Shown here: piece after piece, positions 1-6,620 of the stretch
How positions within the stretch are numbered: the stretch's first letter is position 1
Layout: every line of letters begins with the position of its first letter
Source of the DNA: JAZKFT01 sp043760535
Lineage (GTDB): Bacteria; Bacteroidota; Bacteroidia; Chitinophagales; Chitinophagaceae
Direction of reading: 5' to 3'
Length of the DNA stretch: 19,980 nucleotides
Assembly: GCA_043760535.1 (NCBI GenBank)
Contig: JAYUOV010000037.1
Location: 1-19,980, forward strand
Notes under the pieces: generated by a model
What the model saw: the letters and a program-made list of their open reading frames with translations, nothing else
The model's database searches: none
What the model was told of the DNA's origin: nothing
Translations under genes and position numbers: made by a program

Positions 1-1
1 A

Positions 2-1711
2 CAATTAAAAACACAACCGGGTACTACCCGCCGTGATAATAACAACCACCGAATCAACATGGGCATCGATTGGAAAATAGACTCTTCTAATTCTATCAAA
101 ATATCGCCTTCTGTTACTTTTCAAAATACCGAAACCAACAGCCATTACGACTTTAATACCGTAGGCCCTAAAGGCACATTGCTAAGTAGTGGTATGAACA
201 CAACTGCCAACAAAAGCACCGGTTACAACTTTAGTACTACCGCCCTACTAAAGCACAAGTTTGTAAAAAAAGGCCGCACCGTTTCGGCGGAATTAAGGGT
301 GGGTAAAAATGTAAGCAACGGGGAAGGAAACCAATATTCTATCAATAATAATTTTACCGCTTTTAGCCGTAGAGATACCATTAACCAGGAAAACACCAAC
401 GAAAGCAGCACCAATACTTACAGTGTAAATGTGAGCTATACCGAACCGATGAGCAAACGCAGCATTCTGGAGTTTAATGCCTATCGCAATAACAACAGCA
501 GCAACAGCGACAGGCGTACTTTCAATTTTAATAAAAGCACTAACCAGTACGATATACTCAACAAAGGCCTCAGCAATATCTTCGACAATGACTTTACCAA
601 TACCGGTGCTGGCATTAACTACCGCGAAAACCGTAAAACCTGGAATTATGCCCTTGGTGTAGCTTTACAGCAGTCGGAATTATCAAGTTTGTTACAGGGC
701 AAAACAGATCCGATCAGCCAGAAATTTTTAAACATTTTACCCAATGCCCAATTGCAGATAAAGCCTAATAATTACCAAAACTTTCGGGCAAACTATCGGG
801 GTAGTAACAATCAGCCATCGGTAACCCAATTACAACCTTTTGTGGATAGTACCAATCCATTTAGCATTAGGGTAGGTAACCCCAATCTAAAACAGGAGTT
901 TACCAATAACCTGCGTCTTAACTACAACATCTTCGATCCATTTACTCAAAAGAGTTTATTTATATCTGTAAATGGTACGCAAACTGTTAATAAAATAGTA
1001 AACAACGACAGCATTTTTGCAGCCGGCAACCGCAAAACCACCTATAATAACATTAATGGTGTATATAGCCTCAATGCGAATATGGCCAATGGATTTCCTA
1101 TTAAAATAGCAAAAATTAAAGCAAATATTAACCTAAATACCAATGCATCTTTAAGCCACAACATTAATTTACTAAACGGCTTACAAAATGAAATAAACAA
1201 CTACAGCATTAGCGAAAACGTATCTTTTAATTATACTTACAAAGAGCTGTTCGATATTGGTTTTGGGGCCGGCCTTAGCTGGAACAAAGTAGTGTATAGC
1301 GTACAAGCCGCCCAAAACAGCAACTTTTTTACACAGACTTACAATATAGATAACAGCTGGTACATACCCGGTGGCATTACATTAACCAACGAAGTAGATT
1401 ACACCATCAACACCGGCCGTGCCAATGGATTTAACCCTAAAATAGCCTTATGGAATAGCAGCATCGCCATGGGCATTTTAAAAGATAAAAAAGGCGAACT
1501 GAAACTAAGTGTATTCGACCTGCTAAACCAAAACCAGGGTGTAACCAGAAACACCACCAGCAACTATATAGAAGACCAAACCTTTACCGTACTAAAGCGT
1601 TACCTGATGCTCACCTTTACCTGGAACCTAAGCAAGTTTGGTGCAGGTGCCATGCCTCCCGGTATGAACCGCATGATGCGGATGGGTGGTGGTGGCAGAT
1701 TCGGTATGTAA
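2..1711 (+). CDS. Outer-membrane beta-barrel / TonB-dependent receptor-like protein, C-terminal part (5' cut by window)
   Basis: The frame is open from base 2 with no stop before it, so the first ATG at 59 is internal and the gene begins outside the window. What remains (about 569 residues) is a succession of alternating-residue strands separated by Asn/Ser/Thr-rich loops, as in the C-terminal barrel of the Bacteroidota outer-membrane barrel family 3 (the TonB-receptor-like family with an N-terminal carboxypeptidase-regulatory-like domain). Strand-like segments such as YLMLTFTWNLSKFG lie near the end, followed by a tail rich in Met, Gly and Arg (MPPGMNRMMRMGGGGRFGM), a tail type I have seen in this family. 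It should sit in the outer membrane; the substrate cannot be read from this part, and the plug and signal peptide are not visible. Transcription ends at the hairpin just after the TAA. An SusC-like receptor is the main alternative, but no susD follows. Confidence 0.85.
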   Translation, partial: QLKTQPGTTRRDNNNHRINMGIDWKIDSSNSIKISPSVTFQNTETNSHYDFNTVGPKGTLLSSGMNTTANKSTGYNFSTTALLKHKFVKKGRTVSAELRVGKNVSNGEGNQYSINNNFTAFSRRDTINQENTNESSTNTYSVNVSYTEPMSKRSILEFNAYRNNNSSNSDRRTFNFNKSTNQYDILNKGLSNIFDNDFTNTGAGINYRENRKTWNYALGVALQQSELSSLLQGKTDPISQKFLNILPNAQLQIKPNNYQNFRANYRGSNNQPSVTQLQPFVDSTNPFSIRVGNPNLKQEFTNNLRLNYNIFDPFTQKSLFISVNGTQTVNKIVNNDSIFAAGNRKTTYNNINGVYSLNANMANGFPIKIAKIKANINLNTNASLSHNINLLNGLQNEINNYSISENVSFNYTYKELFDIGFGAGLSWNKVVYSVQAAQNSNFFTQTYNIDNSWYIPGGITLTNEVDYTINTGRANGFNPKIALWNSSIAMGILKDKKGELKLSVFDLLNQNQGVTRNTTSNYIEDQTFTVLKRYLMLTFTWNLSKFGAGAMPPGMNRMMRMGGGGRFGM

Positions 1712-1722
1712 AAGCCAACTCA

Positions 1723-1766
1723 TTTAATAAAAAAACTCCTGGCCATATAGTCGGGAGTTTTTTTAT
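1723..1766. terminator. Bidirectional rho-independent terminator between barrel gene and tadA
   Basis: ACTCC (1735-1739) pairs with GGAGT (1754-1758). The stem extends inward through T-G, G-C, G-T and C-G pairs to a six-base loop, and outward by an A-run (1731-1734) pairing with the T-run 1759-1764. A-rich on the left and T-rich on the right, it can act for the plus-strand barrel gene and for minus-strand tadA, which converge here with 80 bp between stop codons. Confidence 0.85.
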
Positions 1767-1791
1767 TGAAAGCCTTATGTAACCCAGCCAT

Positions 1792-2238
1792 TCACCTTTT
1801 CGATTGAAAAAAAGAAATCATCAACGCTGCACAATCATCTTGCAAAATACCCGATGTTAATTTTGTTTTTGGGTGAAATGGAAAGGTGTTTTTATAAAAA
1901 GCCCGGTAGCCATGTTTTACATCTGCGGCTCCGTACACAATTCTGCCAATCTTACTCCAATACAAGGCACCTGCACACATGTGGCAGGGTTCTAGTGTTA
2001 CATAAAGTGTGGCGTTGGGTAAATATTTGGCACTTAAAAAACCAAAAGCAGCCGTAAGTGCTATAATCTCGGCATGTGCCGTAGGGTCGCTTAGCCGCTC
2101 CACCTGATTATAGCCACGGCCAAGTACTTGCCCCTGCTGCACCACAATAGCACCCACGGGCACTTCATCGGCCTCATAAGCCCGCTGCGCTTGCTGTAAG
2201 GCCAGCTGCATATAATATTCGTCGTCTTTTTCGTTCAT
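1792..2238 (-). CDS. tadA: tRNA-specific adenosine deaminase TadA
   Basis: A 148-residue zinc deaminase of the usual TadA length. The cytidine/deoxycytidylate deaminase fold is marked by HAE at residues 55-57 (zinc His and catalytic Glu) and PCHMC with zinc Cys at 85 and 88, followed by AGALYWSKIGRIVYGA, which is characteristic of TadA rather than of free-nucleoside deaminases. The expected reaction is deamination of A34 to inosine in the tRNA-Arg anticodon, in the cytoplasm. The start ATG (2236-2238) is followed by the usual N-terminal helix (DDEYYMQLALQQAQRA). It lies 43 bp downstream of pyrH on the same strand with no obvious terminator between, so the two may share a transcript. A guanine deaminase is a weaker alternative because of sequence similarity in this superfamily. 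Confidence 0.93.
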   Translation of the reverse strand: MNEKDDEYYMQLALQQAQRAYEADEVPVGAIVVQQGQVLGRGYNQVERLSDPTAHAEIIALTAAFGFLSAKYLPNATLYVTLEPCHMCAGALYWSKIGRIVYGAADVKHGYRAFYKNTFPFHPKTKLTSGILQDDCAALMISFFQSKR

Positions 2239-2281
2239 AAAACGATTGCAAGAAGCAGGATTTGTATTGTTTTAGAGCGGC

Positions 2282-2992
2282 TTATTTTACCAGTGTGCCT
2301 ACTTTATCACCACTTACCACACTTAGCAGGTTACCCCTTTTATTCATATCAAAAACAATGATGGGCAGGTTATTTTCCATACAAAGCGTAAAGGCTGTCA
2401 TGTCCATCACCTTTAAATTTTGGTCGAAGCATTCTTTAAACGTAATATTATCGTACTTGGTAGCTGTAGGGTCTTTCTCCGGGTCGGCGGTGTAAATGCC
2501 ATCTACCCTTGTTCCTTTTAAAATAACATCTGCCTTTATTTCAATAGCCCGAAGGCTGCCAGCAGTATCGGTGGTAAAATAAGGGTTGCCGGTGCCTGCA
2601 CCAAATATTACTACACGGCCTTTTTCCAGATGCCGCATGGCACGGCGGCGGATGTATGGCTCGGCTATTTGCTCCATTTTAATGGCGCTTTGCAGGCGGG
2701 TATATACACCTTCTTTTTCTAATGCACTCTGCAATGCCATGCCATTAATTACAGTGGCCAACATGCCCATATAGTCGCCCTGCGCCCTTTCAATACCGGT
2801 TTCAGCTTCGTTCATGCCACGGTAAATATTGCCGCCGCCAATTACTATAGCCACCTGTACACCAAGGTTGGTAATCTCTTTTATGTCTCTACTATATTGT
2901 GCCAGCACTGCGCTGTCAAGACCAAAATTTTTATCACCCATTAAAGATTCGCCGGAAAGCTTTAGAAGGATACGTTTGTACTTAGGAAGCAT
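2282..2992 (-). CDS. pyrH: UMP kinase (uridylate kinase)
   Basis: The 236-residue product phosphorylates UMP to UDP with ATP in pyrimidine nucleotide biosynthesis (cytoplasmic hexamer, amino-acid-kinase fold). The hallmarks are in order: KRILLKLSGESLMG at the N-terminus, GGGNIYRG, the central FGAGTGNPYFTTDTAGSLRA, and DVILKGTRVDGIYTADPEKDP followed by the nucleotide-binding C-terminal half. I chose the ATG at 2990-2992 because it gives the family length and begins right before KYKRILLKLSGE. The frame stays open to an ATG at 3073, but the added 27 residues do not look like PyrH, and a promoter-like element sits inside them. Its own promoter is probably at 3045-3074. Downstream is tadA. Confidence 0.95.
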   Translation of the reverse strand: MLPKYKRILLKLSGESLMGDKNFGLDSAVLAQYSRDIKEITNLGVQVAIVIGGGNIYRGMNEAETGIERAQGDYMGMLATVINGMALQSALEKEGVYTRLQSAIKMEQIAEPYIRRRAMRHLEKGRVVIFGAGTGNPYFTTDTAGSLRAIEIKADVILKGTRVDGIYTADPEKDPTATKYDNITFKECFDQNLKVMDMTAFTLCMENNLPIIVFDMNKRGNLLSVVSGDKVGTLVK

Positions 2993-3044
2993 TGGGATAG
3001 ATATTTTTTTAACACTGCAAATATCTACGTTTACCTTTCCTAAA

Positions 3045-3074
3045 CAAAAGTAGATTTCGTTTGAGGGGTTCAAG
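3045..3074 (-). promoter_or_regulatory. Putative pyrH promoter of Bacteroidota type
   Basis: On the minus strand TACTTTTG (3052 to 3045) matches the Bacteroidota -7 box TAnnTTTG. A CTTG/TTG (3074/3073 to 3071) lies 18 bases upstream, the usual place of the -33 TTTG/TTG. This would start transcription near 3038-3040, about 45 bases before the chosen ATG of pyrH. The -33 bases come from the first unit of the heptamer repeat. Confidence 0.45.
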
Positions 3075-3110
3075 GTTCAAGGATCAAGAGGCAAGGTTCA
3101 AGGTTCAAGT
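3069..3110. repeat. Six-unit heptamer tandem repeat (TTCAAGG-type)
   Basis: Six consecutive 7-bp units read TTCAAGG, TTCAAGG, ATCAAGA, GGCAAGG, TTCAAGG, TTCAAGT. Four units match TTCAAGG in at least six of seven positions; the two central ones are diverged. The array lies upstream of pyrH and its pyrH-proximal end supplies the possible -33 box. Short heptamer arrays change copy number by slippage in other bacteria; whether this one does cannot be seen here. Confidence 0.9.
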
Positions 3111-3439
3111 AAGCGGATGCTGGGTGTTTTAGATTTTTTTTGGACCATTGAATACCGAAAATTATTTTTTACCAAAAAGCTTTACTAAGCTATACCTGTG
3201 CAAGGGTTAAAATAGTGAATTGGGAAATCCGTTTTTTTCTGCAAAGCAGATTAAAAATTCCGTGTTTATCCGTTCTTTCCATTTCATCCCCGCAATGCTG
3301 CGGGGCAAGCCTAGTACTAATTGCAATTCAATAAATTAAACCTTGAGTAGTTTACATTGGATGATTGCGTAAAATAAAAGACAAAAATTAATTCTTTACA
3401 ATAATTTAGAGCCGTTAAAAAAATACATGGTTTTAGAAC
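3111..3439. other. Gene-free spacer between pyrH and SRPBCC gene, with small hairpins
   Basis: No coding frame of substance is present. Two perfect hairpins can be seen: TCTGC-AAA-GCAGA (3238-3250), flanked by T- and A-runs, and CCCCGCA-ATGC-TGCGGGG (3288-3305), a 7-bp GC-rich stem without a T-tract. The phrase between them (ATTCCGTGTTTATCCG, 3257-3272) resembles spacer repeats that I recall from other Bacteroidota genomes, so this may be decayed repeat material. The promoter of the downstream SRPBCC gene should lie here but no convincing TAnnTTTG was found. Confidence 0.6.
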
Positions 3440-3459
3440 CCTCCGTTGGAGGACAGGAG
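3440..3459 (+). promoter_or_regulatory. Ribosome-binding region of SRPBCC gene, partly folded in a hairpin
   Basis: CCTCC (3440-3444) and GGAGG (3448-3452) form a five-pair hairpin with a GTT loop, hiding one SD-like GGAGG. A second SD-like AGGAG (3455-3459) follows and lies 10 bases before the ATG at 3470. Clear purine-rich SD sequences are uncommon in this window, which makes the pair noticeable and supports the ATG at 3470 over the upstream TTG. Confidence 0.45.
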
Positions 3460-3469
3460 CTTTTCAATT

Positions 3470-3952
3470 ATGGTTATACATCTCACCACTGTTATTCATG
3501 CTTCTGTAGCCATTGTGTTTAACCTTAGCAGGAGCATAGACCTACACAAATTATCTACCGCCCACACCAGCGAAGAAGCCATTGCAGGAACAACAACTGG
3601 ATTAATAGGGCTTAACGAAACCGTTACCTGGAAAGCCAGACATTTATTAAAAAACAGAACCATGACTGTAAAGATTACGCAATTGGTTCCGTACCAGTAT
3701 TTTGAAGATGCAATGCAGGCAGGTGACTTTAAATCGTTTCGCCACGAACACCATTTTAAGCCAATAGAAAATGGCACTATAATGATAGACCTGCTGGAAT
3801 TCGAAAGTCCTTATGGCTTTTTAGGCAGATGTGTAGACTGGCTTTTTATGGAGCAATACTTGGGTAAACTGCTCAAAGTTCGCAATCAAATCATCAAACA
3901 ATTTGCCGAAGGCGGCGAGTGGAAAACCCTGCCAGGAATGCCGCCTTTGTAA
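3470..3952 (+). CDS. SRPBCC-fold (START/Bet v1-like) ligand-binding protein
   Basis: A 160-residue cytosolic protein of the SRPBCC superfamily, of the type often annotated as cell-division inhibitor or SRPBCC family protein in Bacteroidota. The N-terminal strand IHLTTVIHASVAIVFNLSRSIDLH is the usual opening of this fold (strand, then helix after the Pro/Ala position). Later FKSFRHEHHFKP and GTIMIDLLEFESPYGFLG are the paired strands of the helix-grip sheet, and the long C-terminal helix is LGKLLKVRNQIIKQFA. The ligand is unknown. The start ATG at 3470 is supported by AGGAG 10 bases upstream and by homology to the usual N-terminus; an in-frame TTG at 3446 adds eight non-family residues and falls in the hairpin. 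The gene precedes comB by 47 bp on the same strand. Function is not known beyond the fold. Confidence 0.8.
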   Translation: MVIHLTTVIHASVAIVFNLSRSIDLHKLSTAHTSEEAIAGTTTGLIGLNETVTWKARHLLKNRTMTVKITQLVPYQYFEDAMQAGDFKSFRHEHHFKPIENGTIMIDLLEFESPYGFLGRCVDWLFMEQYLGKLLKVRNQIIKQFAEGGEWKTLPGMPPL

Positions 3953-3999
3953 GCATCATCTGCTATTTACAAATCAGATACCAATTAACCAATGAAGCA

Positions 4000-4734
4000 A
4001 TGAACCCATCAATCAACACAAAGCCAAACCTTGTAACCTGTCTTTCTCCATCGCTGCTGCATTTGTACGATGTTAGCGATGCGGTTGTAGTAGTAATAGA
4101 TGTGTTTCGGGCTACTAGTACCATAGCCTCGGTATTACATAACGGTGCTGCCAGCATTATTCCGGTAGATAGTGTTTCGCTTTGCATAGAAATGGGTGCT
4201 GCTACAGGCGGCATTACTGCCGGCGAAAGAGATGGTAAAGTGGTAGAGGGTTTGATGCATGGCAATTCGCCGCTGGAATATCCCCGCACTTTTATAGAAG
4301 GAAAAACCCTGGTACTTACCACTACCAACGGCACTAAGCTATTGCACATGGCTTTGGCTAATGGAGCCGATACCATCATTACCGGATCTTTTCCAAACAT
4401 ATCCGCTGTTTGCGATTTTTTAATAGCACAAAATAAAAATGTACTCCTCGGCTGTGCCGCCTGGAAAGATCGGGTAAATATGGAAGACGCCCTGTTTGCA
4501 GGTGCCGTAGCCAGCCGCATAAAAGATCATTTTGCCATACACTGCGATAGCACCCTGGCTGCAGAAACGCTGTACCAAACTAAGAAAGCCGATATGTGGT
4601 CTTTTATACAACAAACAACCCATTACCACCGCCTTGCCAAATACGGGTTAGAGGCCGACATGAAATTCTGCATTACCGATGATGGAGCCAATGTATTGCC
4701 GCTGTATAAGGATGGCGAATTGGTGGCTGGGTAA
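4000..4734 (+). CDS. comB: 2-phosphosulfolactate phosphatase (ComB family)
   Basis: The 244-residue product matches the length and motifs of ComB: VVVVIDVFRATSTI near the N-terminus, GITAGERDGKVVEG followed by HGNSPLEY, and VLTTTNGTKLL in the middle, then GCAAWKDRVNMEDALFAG and YGLEADMKFCITDDGANVLPLY at the end. In methanogens this Mg-dependent enzyme hydrolyses 2-phosphosulfolactate to sulfolactate on the way to coenzyme M; in bacteria that do not make coenzyme M, its role is unclear and sulfolactate or sulfonate metabolism is a guess. The frame is open back to an ATG at 3919, but that would overlap the SRPBCC gene and adds residues unlike the family, so the ATG at 4000 is preferred. It probably shares a transcript with the SRPBCC gene. 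A 325-bp repeat-bearing spacer follows. Confidence 0.88.
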   Translation: MNPSINTKPNLVTCLSPSLLHLYDVSDAVVVVIDVFRATSTIASVLHNGAASIIPVDSVSLCIEMGAATGGITAGERDGKVVEGLMHGNSPLEYPRTFIEGKTLVLTTTNGTKLLHMALANGADTIITGSFPNISAVCDFLIAQNKNVLLGCAAWKDRVNMEDALFAGAVASRIKDHFAIHCDSTLAAETLYQTKKADMWSFIQQTTHYHRLAKYGLEADMKFCITDDGANVLPLYKDGELVAG

Positions 4735-4769
4735 AATGATCAGTTTTAGCGTGGCGGCTAACTTACCCC

Positions 4770-4843
4770 AATGAAGCAATCTCATGGAAATGATTTTGGG
4801 TGATTTGAAAATCGAAGACCCGTCTCTAGAAGATTGCTTCGTT
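4770..4843. repeat. Imperfect palindromic repeat element (GAAGCAATCT ... AGATTGCTTC)
   Basis: AATGAAGCAATCT (4770-4782) pairs with AGATTGCTTCGTT (4831-4843) over 13 positions with one G-T wobble. Between them a second hairpin forms from GGGT-GATT (4798-4805) and AATC..ACCC (4810-4821). The arms resemble a palindromic repeat I recall from many bacterial genomes (AGATTGCTTCGT next to its inverse), but identity to a named family was not tested. It sits just left of the MITE-like element. Confidence 0.6.
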
Positions 4844-4849
4844 ATATAC

Positions 4850-5005
4850 CTCTAAAAGGGTGCATTTAAATTTGTTACAACCTTTTTTGCCCCCTGTCCC
4901 CTCCCCGAAATAATCGGGATAAGAAAGGGGCGCCTCTCAGTAGTCTTTCATTCGTATTTACAAAGTTTCCATCAGCGACAATTTTTTAAATGCACCCCTC
5001 TAAAA
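4850..5005. mobile_element. Putative 140-bp MITE with 13-bp terminal inverted repeats and 8-bp direct flanks
   Basis: GGGTGCATTTAAA (4858-4870) and TTTAAATGCACCC (4985-4997) are perfect inverted repeats. Directly outside them CTCTAAAA stands on both sides (4850-4857 and 4998-5005), as expected of an 8-bp target-site duplication. The interior has no ORF; it can fold through GCCCC (4889-4893) with GGGGC (4927-4931) enclosing CCCGA-AATAA-TCGGG (4904-4918). No transposase is in the window, so any movement would need one from elsewhere. The element lies in the comB-mnmH spacer and ends about 55 bp before mnmH, so it could affect mnmH expression. An alternative reading is a single long RNA hairpin unrelated to transposition, but the matching direct flanks argue for insertion. 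Confidence 0.65.
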
Positions 5006-5059
5006 GGACAGGCTTATTGTGCAGTACTATTCATTTACATTCGTACAAACCCCGTTCCA

Positions 5060-6196
5060 TTGCCCATCGAAAAAATAGATATCAACCGATTTATTGAATT
5101 AAGCAAAACCTGCCCCGTGCTGGATGTTCGCAGCCCCGCAGAATATGCACATGCCCATATTCCCGGAGCTATCTCTTTACCCCTATTTACCGATGAAGAA
5201 CGAAAAGTAGTGGGCACTGCTTATAAACAGCAGAGTAAAGAACAAGCCATTAAAATCGGCCTGCAATATTTTGGGCCAAAAATGGTAGCCATGGTGGAAG
5301 CGGTGGAAGCATTGGTAAATAAATGCAAACCAGCAAATGGCCCATTAACGAATAACCCAATGACATTCATTGTTCACTGCTGGCGTGGCGGTATGCGGAG
5401 TGCAGGCGTGGCCTGGCTTTTAAGCCTGTACGGCTTTAAAGTATATACCATAGCAGGTGGCTATAAAGCCTATCGTGGCTGGGTGCGGAAGCAGTTCGAA
5501 AACATGTACCACTTTAATATTTTAGGAGGCTACACCGGTAGTGCCAAAACAAAACTGCTGCACCTGCTGGCAGCCAAAAAGCAAACTATAATAGACCTCG
5601 AAGGTATAGCCAGCCATAAGGGAAGTGCCTTTGGTAAAATAGGTATGCCAAAGCAGCCAAGCCAGGAAATGTTTGAAAATGTGCTGGCCGAAGAATTGTT
5701 TTTAGCCACCGATAACCTGCAAAGTGCAAATTGCGAAACTGCCAACTGCACCATTTGGCTGGAAGATGAAAGCCAGCGAATAGGCGATGTAATGCTGCCC
5801 GATGCCATCTGGAAACAAATGCGTAGCAGCGCCGTTTATTTTTTAGATATTCCTTTTGAAGAGCGGCTGAATTACCTGGTTCAGGATTATGGGAAAGGGC
5901 AAACAGAAGAGTTTGTAAATGCCATCATCCGCATAAAGAAAAGATTAGGGGGGCTAGAAGCTAAAACAGCTATCAACCACTTAATAGAAGGAGAGATGAA
6001 AGAAGCTTTTCGGGTGCTGCTTACTTATTACGATAAATGGTATAAAAAAGGATTGTATAACCGAGATGCTATTGACAACCTGCTAACCCAAATGCCTTTT
6101 ACAGCAGTACTACAAAATGGCCAGGCAGAAGCATTAATAGCAAAGTCTGGAGCAAAAAAAATGGCTTCTGATGCAGAAACCATTTTAAACAAGTAA
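5060..6196 (+). CDS. mnmH: tRNA 2-selenouridine synthase (rhodanese + P-loop)
   Basis: The 378-residue protein has the two domains of MnmH/SelU. The rhodanese part carries VLDVRSPAEYAHAHIPGA (from residue 21) and the active-site loop HCWRGGMRS with catalytic Cys107. It is followed by the P-loop GGYTGSAKT (156-164) and the middle DLEGIASHKGSAFG typical of the family. The enzyme replaces sulfur by selenium (via a geranylated intermediate) at the wobble 2-thiouridine of Lys, Glu and Gln tRNAs, using selenophosphate. Oddities: Ala162 stands where Walker A normally has Gly, and the only start consistent with the family N-terminus is TTG (5060) with no ATG upstream in frame and no clear Shine-Dalgarno. 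A weak promoter-like pair, TTG (5017-5019) and TACATTCG (5036-5043), lies before it. The MITE-like element ends about 55 bp upstream. Confidence 0.92.
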   Translation: MPIEKIDINRFIELSKTCPVLDVRSPAEYAHAHIPGAISLPLFTDEERKVVGTAYKQQSKEQAIKIGLQYFGPKMVAMVEAVEALVNKCKPANGPLTNNPMTFIVHCWRGGMRSAGVAWLLSLYGFKVYTIAGGYKAYRGWVRKQFENMYHFNILGGYTGSAKTKLLHLLAAKKQTIIDLEGIASHKGSAFGKIGMPKQPSQEMFENVLAEELFLATDNLQSANCETANCTIWLEDESQRIGDVMLPDAIWKQMRSSAVYFLDIPFEERLNYLVQDYGKGQTEEFVNAIIRIKKRLGGLEAKTAINHLIEGEMKEAFRVLLTYYDKWYKKGLYNRDAIDNLLTQMPFTAVLQNGQAEALIAKSGAKKMASDAETILNK

Positions 6197-6225
6197 TACC
6201 GTTAAAGGCCATTATATTAAAAAAA

Positions 6226-6480
6226 TTACTTTTTTACAAAGCGAAAACTTTTTAAAAACGCGTCACCATCAAATGCATTGAGTACATAATTGCCCGTTGG
6301 TAAGTCGTGCAGGTCTATTGGAAATTGTTGCAACCCGGCTTCTATCATCGTATTTAAGGATTTGGCCATACGGCCTTGTACGTCCAGTACTTTAATAATA
6401 AGCCATCCAGCACCATCAGCCATTACGCTGAGAAAGCTTTCCTGCTGTACTATTGTTGGTTGAAGGCTGTGAACTAACAT
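6226..6480 (-). CDS. Small protein resembling a lone type IX secretion C-terminal sorting domain
   Basis: An 84-residue protein. Its second half reads like the Por/T9SS type A sorting domain: the strand IIKVLDVQGRMAKSL, the loop with a Gly (EAGLQQF), then LPTGNYVLNAFDG and the closing strand FLKSFRFVKK with a basic end. In secreted cargo this ~75-residue module is the C-terminus of a large protein. Here it has no Sec signal peptide and no cargo domain in front of it; the N-terminus MLVHSLQPTIVQQESFLSV corresponds to the usual start of the domain. The gene looks real: a strong AAGGAG (6487-6492) lies six bases before the ATG, and the stop leaves a normal convergent gap to mnmH. It may be a decoy, a regulator or a cytosolic protein derived from the domain; function is unknown. 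Confidence 0.72.
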   Translation of the reverse strand: MLVHSLQPTIVQQESFLSVMADGAGWLIIKVLDVQGRMAKSLNTMIEAGLQQFPIDLHDLPTGNYVLNAFDGDAFLKSFRFVKK

Positions 6481-6620
6481 TGCTGCTCCTTTTTTTTTGA
6501 GTGGTGCGTGTATTGTAAAACAAGGTGTAAATGCAAAATTCGTACTACGTTATTTATTGACAGGGCATTTTTTAAAAACGCTGCATTAACACTAAAGGTT
6601 TCGGAAGCTCTTAGCCCGGC

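Noticed and set aside
2993..3073. Upstream in-frame extension of pyrH to an ATG at 3073
   Set aside because: The extra 27 residues do not resemble PyrH, the family length fits the ATG at 2992, and a promoter-like motif lies inside the extension.
3446..3469. TTG start of the SRPBCC gene
   Set aside because: The ATG at 3470 has a Shine-Dalgarno at a proper distance and the usual N-terminal strand follows it.
3919..3999. Longer start of comB at 3919
   Set aside because: It would overlap the SRPBCC gene by 34 bp and adds residues unlike the ComB family; the ATG at 4000 is in the normal position.
3963..4520. 185-codon open frame antisense to comB and the SRPBCC-comB gap
   Set aside because: It lies fully opposite a recognised gene, and the translation has no domain pattern; a shadow of codon bias.
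6218..6235. A/T-run hairpin between mnmH and the small protein
   Set aside because: It contains only A/T pairs with no GC stem and is likely too weak to call a terminator.
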